This document shows, in pieces, positions 30,584-40,771 of a stretch of 64,000 nucleotides of DNA (within the stretch, counting starts at the first letter, position 1; each line of letters opens with the position of its first letter). A program made the position numbers and the translations under genes. Location: positions 3,257,855 to 3,321,854 of the forward strand of contig JAEMBT020000006.1 in assembly GCA_018873245.2 (NCBI GenBank). The letters are read 5' to 3'. The notes beneath the pieces are model-generated. The model worked only from the letters and a program-made list of their open reading frames with translations, was not told where the DNA came from and did not search any database. Origin of the DNA: Archegozetes longisetosus. Its lineage: Eukaryota > Arthropoda > Arachnida > Sarcoptiformes > Trhypochthoniidae.

Positions 30584-33195
30584 TTAGATTAAATTCAAAG
30601 CAAGTCTATCCTCTTCAGGTACAATACCATAACCAATATTTGGACATTTATATGAGAAGAGCCAACTGAAAAACGAATTACTCTTAAACCCATTGGGCAT
30701 CATATCTTTTGGTTGAAAGTATGATAGACACAAATCACTAGTCGGATCGAATTTTTCAAATCTGCAAATTTGTCCCGCTATGTAATAACTCATTGAGCCG
30801 ATGTATAATTGAATTGATCGATCCTGCTGTGGACCACATTTCTCTATTATGAAGTCTCTTATGCATCTCTCCCATCGATTGTAAAGACAACAGAGAGATT
30901 GGTATTGTTGCGTAAAATTATTCCTATAAACATCTTGAGCCCATTCGAGACCTGATTGAAGATCTTTGACACATGTCGAACGATATACTGATTGTGTTTT
31001 GACTTTTTCCTGAACACATGGTGCTTGTTTAAGGAAGGCTAGAGTAATAGAAAATTGAGTTCAGTATGAGTTCGTATTTTTAGTAATATTTTTGTATTAT
31101 AAATTTGGTTAAATGAGAGAATGGTATGATTATTGCGATTATATAACTGTCCTTTGGACCAGATCAGTATCATAGGATTTATTTCAAAAACATGATTTCC
31201 ATCAATACAAAGATTAATTTTGGAATCCATGATCGTACTAAATGGAAAAATAGGGTAAATTTCGGGATAAACACCTGTAAAATCTTATATCGAACCTAAA
31301 TCGAATATAGTCAATTTTCTACTGAAACAACGACTACTCAGTCATCTTGCTGTCAATTAGGAATAAACATACTTTCCAAAATTAATCATCTCATTTATGT
31401 AAATTATAATTCAAATAAATGAAAACTCGTCAATTTTGATTTAGGTCCAAAGAACTGCAATATAATCGGAATAACAAAAATCGTATCTTCCTCTAATTTC
31501 GCGTTATTGCTAATTTAAATTGGCCTGAGTAAAAAATTACAGGCAAAACTGAATCATGCATTTGATAACCCCTGCATTGAAATTTGATTTTAACTTATTA
31601 GATCATACTCAAGGGAAACTAGATCTCAATAGCATTTAAGACGAGATTTAGTGTTCATTGACAAGAATCTTGAAGATTTCTATTGTAAAAAATACTAAAG
31701 TTGGATATTTACTTTCTCTCAAATTCAGGTTCGGATCGCAGAATTCAGTGGAGCTTTCTGAAGCTGGATTGGCGAAAATTTGTTCAAAAATCTCTGCGTG
31801 TACAGCATTTCCACATCTTTTAAACCATTTTCGACTACATCGTTTCAGAAAATTCTGTTGTAAACTTAGTTGAAATATTCATTAAAAATAATGCATCGAA
31901 GTTGTTTCTACTGAGAAATCTCACAAGAACTGAGAAATATCTGAAAAGAGGTTGTTCCATTCAGAATCCACCCCTATTCGAATTCTGATGAAACACGGTG
32001 AAGGTATTGAGGTTCATTAGTAAAGTAATTAGGGGTTTCATTTCTTGAAAATATGCTACAGGGGACGCCCAAAACACTTAAAAATTCAAATATTTAAAAG
32101 CTTATAACTCAGAATCCGTTGTACATACCTTGATGAAACTCAGTATACCATGAGACAATAGTGAGCTGTATTCAGTTATGGCATGAAGTTTACATTTTAT
32201 CCTATATAAGCGGGTTATTTAAAAATTCAAAAATTTCAAACGTTTTTTCGGTGTTGCCCTTCGAGATCGAACCCAATCTCTTTTGTTTTTATAGTAAAAC
32301 ATTATGAAGTACATGTATGCAAAAAGATTGGGTCCAATCTCGAAGAGCAATAGATTGAAAAATTGCAAAAACTTTTCATATATACATACTAAATCCATTT
32401 CGGAGAACTTTTTATCAATTGTTTCAAGATTCAAGCATCGTCATCTCAGACTTTGATAGTAAATCTCAAGAAATATGATTTTAGGTAAAGAAATAAACCA
32501 GTTGACAAAAAAGTTCTTCGAGATGGACTTAGTATATACATGAGAAAAGTATTTGCAATTTTTCAATCTATTGCTCTCCGAGATTGGACCCAATCTTTTT
32601 GCATATATATACTTCATAATGTTTTACTATAAAAACAAAAGAGATTGGGTTCGATCTCGAAGGGCAACACCGAAAAAACGTTTGAAATTTTTGAATTTTT
32701 CAATAACTTGCTTATAAAGGGTAAAATGTAAACTTCATGCTATAACTGAATACAGCTCTTTATTGTCTCATGGTATACTGAGTTTCATTAAGGTACATAC
32801 AACGGATTCTGAGTTATAAGCTTTTAAATATTTGAATTTTTAAGTGTTATGGGCGTCGCCTGTAGCATATTTTCAAGAAATGAAACCCCTAATTACTTTA
32901 CTAATGAACCTCAATACCTTCACGGCGTTTCATCAAAATCGGATGAGGGCGGATTCTGAATGGAATTACGCATAACCTCTTTATGATACCTGCAGTAATA
33001 ATTAAATTCATTCTCAGTGAGTGGAAGCCCAGTTCCATTAACTCGTCCAGAAAAATAACGCAAGTCTTCCCAACAACTTAGAAGTTCGTTCGCATGACAA
33101 TACTTTCTTCTTTTAGATCTGGCTGCGTCGGTATAACTAACCAATAAAACTAAAACTGCAGAACATATTATCAAATATTTATTAATAAGTAGCAT
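30584..33195 (-). CDS. Secreted cysteine-rich protein, 27-kDa hemolymph-protein-like
   Basis: Three exons: 32990-33195, 31713-31864 and 30584-31038. The introns are phase 2 (donor CTGCAG/GTATCA) and phase 1 (donor GTAAAT), and all junction phases agree. The product is about 270 residues. Exon 1 gives a signal peptide (LLINKYLIICSAVLVLLVSY, cleaved near TDA), a basic RSKRRK stretch, then C...C and LPLTENEFNYYC. Exon 2 supplies FLKRCSRKWFKRC and a Cys before the second junction. Exon 3 starts TFLKQAPC and contains C, CC, C and C in a spacing (YQSLCCLYNRWERC) typical of the arthropod 27-kDa hemolymph protein/DUF19-like family. The FLK-APC motif and the LP-T-E-C block support that family; the exact role is unknown. 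Intron 1 is almost entirely a large palindrome. Confidence 0.75.
31960..32955. repeat. Large palindrome (two arms of about 460 bp) filling intron 1
   Basis: The left arm, about 31960-32421, is the reverse complement of the right arm, about 32503-32955, with few mismatches and a spacer of about 80 bp. Each arm contains a smaller inverted repeat around GAGATCGAACCCAATCTC and AGATTGGGTCCAATCTCG. The right arm begins only about 30 bp inside the intron, after the donor of the hemolymph-protein-like gene. Probably a fold-back transposon; no target duplication is recognised. Open frames inside it are not convincing. Confidence 0.9.
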
Positions 33196-35142
33196 TTTTA
33201 TAGTAAAGTATAGATTATTTTCTCTTTAGGTAATTCAAAACTATTCTTTTGCATAAAGTTGCTTTGTTCGTATTTATTGTTCTTCTGTTTATTTTAACTA
33301 ACGAAAATAAGTTAAAAGTATAATCAAGAAGAACAAAGAAAATATCTCTAAATAAAATAACACGTTACGAGTAGGAGGTTCATGCAGTCATTGATAGATT
33401 GGATTTCTTTTGTAGAATACAGACTTTCCTTTTATTTGATGTAATTTCTTGATGTTTTCATATTCTGCTTAAACTATCTTGAAATTGCTGTCAGTTTTCT
33501 CGACTTCATCATCACTCATGATTTAATATGCTTTCACAAAAGATATTTTATTCTTAGAAACAGGAAAGTCATCTCATAAAGATTTCATATCGCTTGAATG
33601 TGTAACCAACCAACAATTAAAGCTGTGTTACAGTTAGGAATGATTGAATAAAATATTATTAATTTTCTTTGAAAAATTTTTTGAAAATTGCTTCAAAATT
33701 TGAAAGTTATACACTTTTATTTTGAAATTTTCAGCTTTAGGTTATAGCTAAGGCACCTAATTTAATAAAATAGTTACTTTTTAGTGGGAGACTTTCCTTG
33801 AAACGGTTCTAAACTGTCACATTAATTCTTGTATTGTCTGTTCCCTCACATATTAACAAATGCTCTCTTGAAATAAGGTAAAATTTTGAAACATACGATC
33901 AAACTTATTCGAGTTTATTCCTTTGAAGTGAAAAGCTCATCCTGTATAGTTTTAACAATAGTAACTCAAAATAATTGATATACGAGACAAAATCACTCTC
34001 TGCTTGAGCAGAGAAATATTGAAAATATTCGTTTTGATTCTTAGAATTAAGGTCTAAGTGACATTTTGGTGACTATAATTTGACACATTTAAAATTACAA
34101 CCACGTGATTACAAGAAACTCTTTCCAAACTAAATTGATTTATCGATATAAGAATATTAAGGACTAGTTCCATATTTAAGTTTTAAGTGCATTATAGTTT
34201 GATATCAAATTTATTATACTTTCTAAAAATATCATAAGAAGACAGGTTTATGTGCGAATTATAAACACATATTGATAACATTAATAATATTATTCCTTAA
34301 ATCCTTATTGTTTTTACTCGTCATTGGTAAAAAAAAATAGCCGTAAACTGAATCATTTGTCAATGTTTTTGACAAACAATATAAGTATTTTTTGAAGGTT
34401 TTCCTGTGTGAATCATTGGTCATGCCAAATTAAAAGTAAGTAGTAGTTAGGTTAGAAATGCATCCTAAGTTCGAGAATAATGTGGTTTTAAAGAAGTTTG
34501 ACAAACTCTGGCTATCAATTATATAATATAAGATATAACTATTCGTTATTATGTGTTGTTTTGAGATGTTATTGAAATTCATTATTTTATAAATTGACTT
34601 TTCAACTGATTTATATGTATTTTTTAACGCTGATTCCGAATATGAAATCCAAATTTTTTATATCGAATACTTTTCGAGATATTCGATTTTAAATATTTTA
34701 TATCGAGTTTTTCCACTTTAAGATTTTTTATTATATGATATATGATTTCGATGTAGAATTTAACGCTGATTACAATTATGAACCCCGTTTTTCGATATCT
34801 ATGATATCCTTAGAGAAAATCGAAGATTGATTTTAAACGTTTACTTTAAGGACATCTAGCGGATAAACTATAAGTTATACAGAGGTGGGCCCATTGACAA
34901 TTTTGATCAGGATGATGACCTCTATTAAAATATATCATGAGATCCTGGTGTATGGATAGCGAGAATCCCATAGACTTATTTTCATCGTTCTTTATGATAC
35001 TTTTGAAGAGAAATAACTAAACTTATTTATTGGTCGCTATATTTTTTTTGTTTAAAAATTTATATGAGGCTAATTTAAAGCTCATCAATTATTATTCTGT
35101 TATAAAAAGTTTAAAATAAAATACAATCATACTCACATATTA
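33196..35142. other. Intergenic, nothing recognised
   Basis: AT-rich DNA. Around 34630-34800 the words TTTTATATCGA and AACGCTGATT recur. No gene supported. Confidence 0.4.
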
Positions 35143-36296
35143 TTAGAAAAATTTCAAAGCTATAAGTATTATTGTTATGAAAAAATTAATGTTAGTTAAA
35201 GATGCGATGTGATTAGCGCTATCTTTTTTACAACCTACGTCGCCAGTCCAGCCAGCCCATTTTCCATCTTTCAAACATCGAAAGTAAGAGGTAAACTTAT
35301 GATAGCCTTCTTTGCACTCAAATCTACATTCAAAGTCTTCATATACATTAATACACTCTTTTAAAGAACTATTTTTTGCATTTTCAATATGTGGAGGAGT
35401 CGTGCAAACAATTTTCTTACATCTGGCTTGATAGTTCATATACCAGAATAAATCATCATTTACATTGACCGCACATTCGGGATTTTCGCCAACTTTATAA
35501 TAACCCGAATTGCAAGTGAAATTACATCGTCCTCTGACCTCGGTACCACTGCATTTCTTGAGTGATTCTTGTAATGCATTTTCTATAACTGGCGGTTGAT
35601 CGCAAATGCTACAATTAGTTTTACTTGTATCCCAATCGCCGGTTAAGCCACATTTAGGGTAATGTGAATGAACTAAATAATATCCATCTTTACATTCAAA
35701 TTGTGTACAATATTCTCCAGACATTTTTGATATGCATTTTTTGAGCGAATCCTCATTTGCATTTCCAACATTTGGCTGTGAATCACATGCCTAACAAATA
35801 AAGAGTTAAAATTCTATTTCAATCATCAAATCATAACAGGATTATTCATACAATTCTATCACACTTTCTATTTCGGAATCATTTATCTGTTTTATTGCAT
35901 GTTTGAAAATTTGATCCAGTAAGTAGATAGCCTTCTTCACATTTAAATGAACATTTGAACCCGACGTTAACCTCAGAACAGGAATCAATTTCTCTTGCTC
36001 CAGAAATCCTTGGAGGGTATAAGCATGTCTATAAAAATAGATTAATTTTATTTAATTAGACTCATTCAGACTTGATATAATTATTGCATACGCACAAAAC
36101 AAATATCCAATCAAAAATGAGTAAACTGTAGCATAATTTAAGCCAATGATTCTTAGTACTATTATCTGACTTTAAAATAGAATTACATTATTTTTTCGTA
36201 GACATTTTACAGATCTTGTGTCCCACCCATTATTTATATCGCATTCAGCTCTCATTTCTCCATTTGGAACAAATAACTTATTGCAATCGATTCCCC
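35143..36296 (-). pseudogene. Sushi (CCP) domain protein, 5'-truncated, with a nonsense codon
   Basis: Exons 36187-36296 (cut at its 5' side), 35852-36028 and 35143-35790, joined by phase-0 introns of 158 and 61 bp, encode about five sushi modules and a hydrophobic C-terminal tail (NINFFITIILIALKFF) that could be a GPI signal or membrane anchor. Modules keep the C-x5-W-x-C pattern: CDINNGW, CGLTGDW and CLKDGKW. In the second module the Trp position is a TGA (CNKTDK then stop, 35879-35881). The first module lacks its first half because the exon meets the fold-back element at 36296/36297. Sushi proteins usually act in adhesion or immune recognition at the cell surface. Taken literally, the gene is dead. 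A TGG-to-TGA polymorphism remains possible. Confidence 0.75.
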
Positions 36297-38526
36297 GACA
36301 TAAGATCGAAGAGAAAATACCGAATGAAAAAGATCGAATCAATAATATCGAAAACAAAACACCGAATGCGACAAAAGACAGAATACGACATATGATCGAA
36401 TGCGATAGAAGACCGAATACGACAAAGACCGAATGCGACATGTGATTTAATGCAAGATAAGGCAGAATGCAATATAATTCAAAATTCTAATTGATATTTA
36501 TATATAATACTCTTATTTTCAATTTATTTGAATTTGTGAAACTATATACTGTACAATAAAAACTCGATATAACGAATACTCAAGGAGTAAAATTTTTTGT
36601 TCCTTATATCATTCTGTATGTAATATCGAAAGTTGAAATATATCAACTTTTAGAGTTTATATTAAATAACTATATCAATTCAACAAATAGAAGTACATTT
36701 TTTAAAAACTATTCATTTTCGTCTGAATATTTTTCTTAAAGATATTAACATCCGAAATTTCTTTTTTTATGAAATGAAACTTTTTGGGAGATTCTGTCTT
36801 TGAAGTTATTAGTTTAAAAGCACTTAAAATCGAAATATTATATCAGTTTAAAGTTGGAAACTTAATTTTAATACTATAATACTTATGAGAACTCTATAAG
36901 AAATATATTTTATATCGAATGTGTGCAAGCTTCATTGTACCTACATATCGTCGCCTTGGGATTATACTATCGTATCTGGAAAAAAGCGATTTTGAGAAAA
37001 ACGCAATTGAAGTTCGACCCTCTAATTAGGATAACTGGCCGAATATTTTTGAAGTTAGAATATATCATTCACTTAAGCTTGTCAAAGGCCAAAAAATGAA
37101 TAACGCCGATTCGTTGATTACCGTCCCTATCAACGGCTTTAGACAAAAAAAATGAGATACGACTACATTGCACTGAAAATGGAAGAAAATTTTGGTGCTA
37201 TACTATCGTATGTCATTTAAATGCGCATTGAATAGGAGAACAACAAAATACGTTTTGAAAATTTATGGAAACAATAAATTTTCTAGATTTTCATCAATAA
37301 TTTCAGATTTGCTTAATTCATTCTACAAAAAATTGATTTTTAAACTATAAAAAATACTCGAATTAGAAAACTGAAAAATCTTATATCTTACAACTATTTG
37401 AGTGAAATTTAAGCATAAACAAATAACTTAAAACTCATTTTCTTTTCAATATTTTCCCATTTTATTTCTAATTTAGAAAATTTTAATTCCATAGTTTTTT
37501 TTATTATAAACCTATAAAACATTTATTGTACAGCTATACGCGTACTCTTTTATTCGCATAAAGAACACGTATTACTATTTTGTTCAATGTGTGACGTTTA
37601 TCTCTTAAATGCCGACTTCACAGCACTTAGTTGATTATCAAATGAAAATTCGACTTAATTCTTAGAATTATTTTGTAAATAAGATTTTATATTAAAAGGC
37701 TGTGTAAATGTCTTTTTCTACATTAATCTTATCAAATTTTTTCTATCCTCATATTTATCCCGTTATCTATAACGTTGTGATGTTTTGAACTAAAAATATC
37801 TCAAAATCAAACCCATTAAATTTTTCATTTTTATCAATAAAAATTTCTAATAATTTTTGTAAACTGGATCGAAAATTTCTGAAACATCGATATTTTTGTT
37901 CAAAAAACAACAAAATTCTGAAATTAAACTATTTTTACTTCTATTAGAGCCTGATTATTAAGGAAATGTTGAGATACGATAGTATAGCACAAAAAAATGC
38001 AAAATTTTAAGATACGATTAAATCGTACTGGAGATTGTGGGTCACTGGATTGAGATAATGGAATAATTTTCTGATATACATGTTAAGAGCCCCGTATATT
38101 ATAATGATGTGACAATAACTCGATTTCTCAAAATTTTCAGATACGATAGTATAATCCCAAGGCAACGATATGTTTACTGCATCGAAATGTCTTTTATATC
38201 GAGCTTATACTGTATTTTGTCAGAGATCCGATTATTTTTTCTTACATATGAAATTATATAAATTTGATCAATCATTTCATGTTTTATTGTACTAAAAAAT
38301 TATAAATTTGATTAGTTCGAATTAAAGATTTGTTCTAATAATTTATTTTTAGAGTTTGATATAACATATTTGACCCTATTTTGCATTTAGTATTGTGTCG
38401 CATTCAATCATATGTCGTATTCGATCATATGTGGCATTCGGTCTTTTGTCGCATTCGGTCTTTTTTTTCGATATTATTGATTCGATCTTTTTTCATTCGA
38501 TATTCTTTCTTCGATCTTATGTCGTA
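36297..38526. mobile_element. Fold-back element with tandem-repeat TIRs, containing two nested elements
   Basis: The outer TIRs (36297-about 36445 and about 38395-38526) are inverted copies made of 15-17 bp units with the core GAATGCGACAAAAGACC, starting GACATAAGATCGAAG. Inside lies a mariner/pogo-like element (about 36550-38212; ends TACAATAAAAACTCGATAT and inverse). Inside that is a third element (about 36944-38171; ends ATATCGTYGCCTTGGGATTA and inverse). No coding capacity. The flanks do not form a target duplication: the left flank is sushi-gene exon, the right flank unrelated. Confidence 0.75.
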
Positions 38527-38529
38527 ATA

Positions 38530-38915
38530 CCAACCACTATACCACAGTGACCCTAAAAACCATTTTTATATTAGAAAGACTTAAAATCTGAAAAAAAATC
38601 TTCTATAAATATGATCTAAAAGGAATATTGACACAGATCTTGTATTTTTCTTTGAAAAAATTGACAATTTTGATTTTCTGTTTTCAGATACTACATTTTC
38701 TGGCATTTAGTAGATATAAAAATTATTATTTCATTAAATCCAATCCGAATATAGATTGTTACTAATAAGATTTTTTATGCTCGCATGTTCAATTCCAAAA
38801 ATCGAACGATGAAATTTGATTTAACTGTGGAAGATTCATCTTATCCTTCTACTGATGCCCCAGAGAATTTGATTATTTATCTAAAGCTGAAAAGAATACA
38901 AAATTTACAGTTGAG
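38530..38915. other. Intergenic with a tRNA-like 5' half
   Basis: On the minus strand CACTGTGGTATAGTGGTT (about 38537-38554) resembles the D-arm and A box of Asp/Glu tRNAs. It runs directly into the fold-back TIR and has no anticodon or T arm. Otherwise nothing seen. Confidence 0.3.
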
Positions 38916-39131
38916 TTAATTTAAATTTATGTAATCTTGCAATTCATCATAATCACCGGTTAATTTGATAGTGAGCTTTCTGTTGAATTCTGTTAAAATC
39001 GTATCGACTTGAAACCTTTTACAGCATAGCTGTTTATATTGCGCCACATCTCCAGAATCAGTTTTTGAATACACTTTACTTCGAGCAGTAAATCTCATAA
39101 TCATTTTTATTTTTATGTGTCCAAATCTCAT
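38916..39131 (-). CDS. Small hypothetical ORF
   Basis: A 71-codon frame starting at ATG 39131 with a balanced, charged composition (SKTDSGDVAQYKQLCCKRF and KLTGDYDELQDYINLN). No signal peptide, domain or splice partner recognised. It could be a lone exon or chance. Confidence 0.3.
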   Translation of the reverse strand: MRFGHIKIKMIMRFTARSKVYSKTDSGDVAQYKQLCCKRFQVDTILTEFNRKLTIKLTGDYDELQDYINLN

Positions 39132-39922
39132 CGTTGAAAAACGAAATATTTGTAATTTTTAACCTAAGCTTCTTGGAAAGCACTACAGTTTTTCTATAAT
39201 TTCAATCAAATTAGTGGTAACTGTAACACTTTGTAAGAATCTATAGTGAACTTGGCAATTCTTAAGTTGTAAGATTTTTGCTGAATCTAATAAAAAACTT
39301 TATTCTTTCACAGCTTATGATAGGGTATCTTTCCATATGCGACTCAATTGATACGCAAAAAAACCACTTTGTCTCCGAATTGTTTTGTTCAATAAAATTG
39401 TGTTATTATGATATGAGTGATTTCCGTAGTTAACACTGTATTATGAGAATCAAATTTTGAACCTATTTTAGGCTTAACATCAAATCTGATGCGATGCAGT
39501 GATAAAGAAGTTGGTATTTCATAAGAATCAATAAAGTTAATAAATCAATTATAATACTTCAGTATAAATCGTTTCAGAAATTCAAGATTAATCAGTTCAT
39601 ATAGCCAGGCAACTGAAAGAACATACAAACAGATATAATATATAACAATTCAGATTGACATAAAGGAGAAAATAAAAAATTTTTAAATGTATCCTAATGA
39701 GAATAAGGGGAAAGTCTCTTCAAAATAACGAAATGTTCATCTTTATCCAAAATTGCCAATTAATCGTAATTGAAGCCTCGCTGAGAAGTTAAAAAGCAAA
39801 AGTTCAAAGATAAAAGAAAAGAAATGGTGATCATGAAGCACGATATTGCAATTAATTAGTTATGCTAAAAATTTTTAATAGAATTATCATAAATTTTTCC
39901 CTCTAAAGTTTACAGAGATTCG
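39132..39922. other. Intergenic region upstream of glycine-rich gene 1
   Basis: No gene seen; leads into the promoter at 39923. Confidence 0.4.
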
Positions 39923-39960
39923 TATATAAAGACAAGCTTTCAGTGATGAAGACCATCAGT
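39923..39960 (+). promoter_or_regulatory. TATA box and initiator of glycine-rich gene 1
   Basis: TATATAAA at 39923-39930, with the arthropod initiator TCAGT at 39956-39960, about 30 bp apart. Confidence 0.65.
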
Positions 39961-40024
39961 TCGAAAGCAATATCTTAAAAAGTTTTCAAATTTTTCTTCT
40001 AACTGAAGACAATACATTTTCGAA

Positions 40025-40771
40025 ATGCTTAAAGTAATCTTTAAACTAAAGAACCTTATCTTATTTGGATATGATTTAACATCACATAAATTATTTTTAT
40101 ATTTTCAGTTATTTATCGCCTCAATCCTAATAGTTTATTGTAATGCTGCCGGTGGTGGATATGGTGGTGGATCACGAGGCGGTGGCGGATATGGTGGTGT
40201 ATCACGAGGTGGTGGAGGATATGGTGGTGGTGGATATGGAGGTGGAGGTCGTAGTGGAGGAGGAGGTGGTGGAATCATTCCAGCTGCCATCATCACTAGA
40301 CATCAGATTGACTACAGACAAGTTCCATCATCTGGATCTGTTTCACCGACCACCATTGAAGTTGGATCAAACTCTGTTCCCCTAAACATTCTTTTCAGAT
40401 CATCTTCCAGTAACATAAATGTACAACAAGCCCACGAAGGTGGTGGTGGTGGAACCCAACAGTCACAATCTGAAGATGAACCACACAGATTGATTCATGA
40501 AGTTTCCAAACCTATTATCCAAGAAGTGCGTGAAGTTATCACTCCATACAGACGAATTGTACAAGAAATCAATCCTGTTCAAGAAGAGATTCAGACCATT
40601 GTGGCTCGTGGTGATGGTCGAAGTGCTGGTGTTAGTGGTGGTGCTGGATATGGTGGTGGTGCATCAGGTCTTGGATTAGGTTTAGGTGGAGGACGTGGTG
40701 TTGGTGGTGGATATGGAGGTTCCATCGGTGGTGGTTATAGTGGCAGTGGAAGATCGTCTAAGGGTTATTAA
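40025..40771 (+). CDS. Glycine-rich secreted structural protein, copy 1
   Basis: Exon 1 is only ATGCTTAAA (40025-40033). A 75-bp intron (GTAATC...TTTTCAG) leads to exon 2, 40109-40771, for about 223 residues. The intron happens to be open in frame, so a 248-residue read-through is a trap; the spliced form gives a proper signal peptide (MLKLFIASILIVYCNAA). The mature protein has an N-terminal GGYGGGSRGGG region. A conserved central core follows (IIPAAIITRHQIDYRQVP, then PIIQEVREVITPYRRIVQEI, VQEEIQTIVARG). A GGYGG/GLGLGGG tail ends SSKGY. This Gly-Tyr plus coiled PV/E-rich core pattern is common in arthropod cuticle or secreted matrix proteins. AATAAA at 40915-40920 is the likely polyadenylation signal. 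Confidence 0.8.
   Translation: MLKVIFKLKNLILFGYDLTSHKLFLYFQLFIASILIVYCNAAGGGYGGGSRGGGGYGGVSRGGGGYGGGGYGGGGRSGGGGGGIIPAAIITRHQIDYRQVPSSGSVSPTTIEVGSNSVPLNILFRSSSSNINVQQAHEGGGGGTQQSQSEDEPHRLIHEVSKPIIQEVREVITPYRRIVQEINPVQEEIQTIVARGDGRSAGVSGGAGYGGGASGLGLGLGGGRGVGGGYGGSIGGGYSGSGRSSKGY

Noticed and set aside
31039..31230. 63-codon minus frame as an extra exon of the hemolymph-like gene
   Set aside because: Exons 2 and 3 join in correct phase without it and it adds no cysteine pattern; treated as intron 2.
31658..31873. 71-codon plus frame
   Set aside because: Shadow of exon 2 of the hemolymph-like gene.
36172..36441. 89-codon frame as an intact start of the sushi gene
   Set aside because: Its N-terminal half is translation of the fold-back TIR repeats; only the part after 36296 is sushi sequence.
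40143..40679. Val/Met-rich frames within the glycine-rich genes
   Set aside because: Off-frame readings of GGT/GGA repeats.
40025..40771. Unspliced 248-residue glycine-rich protein
   Set aside because: The intron is open by chance; the paralogue and the signal peptide require splicing at 40033/40109.
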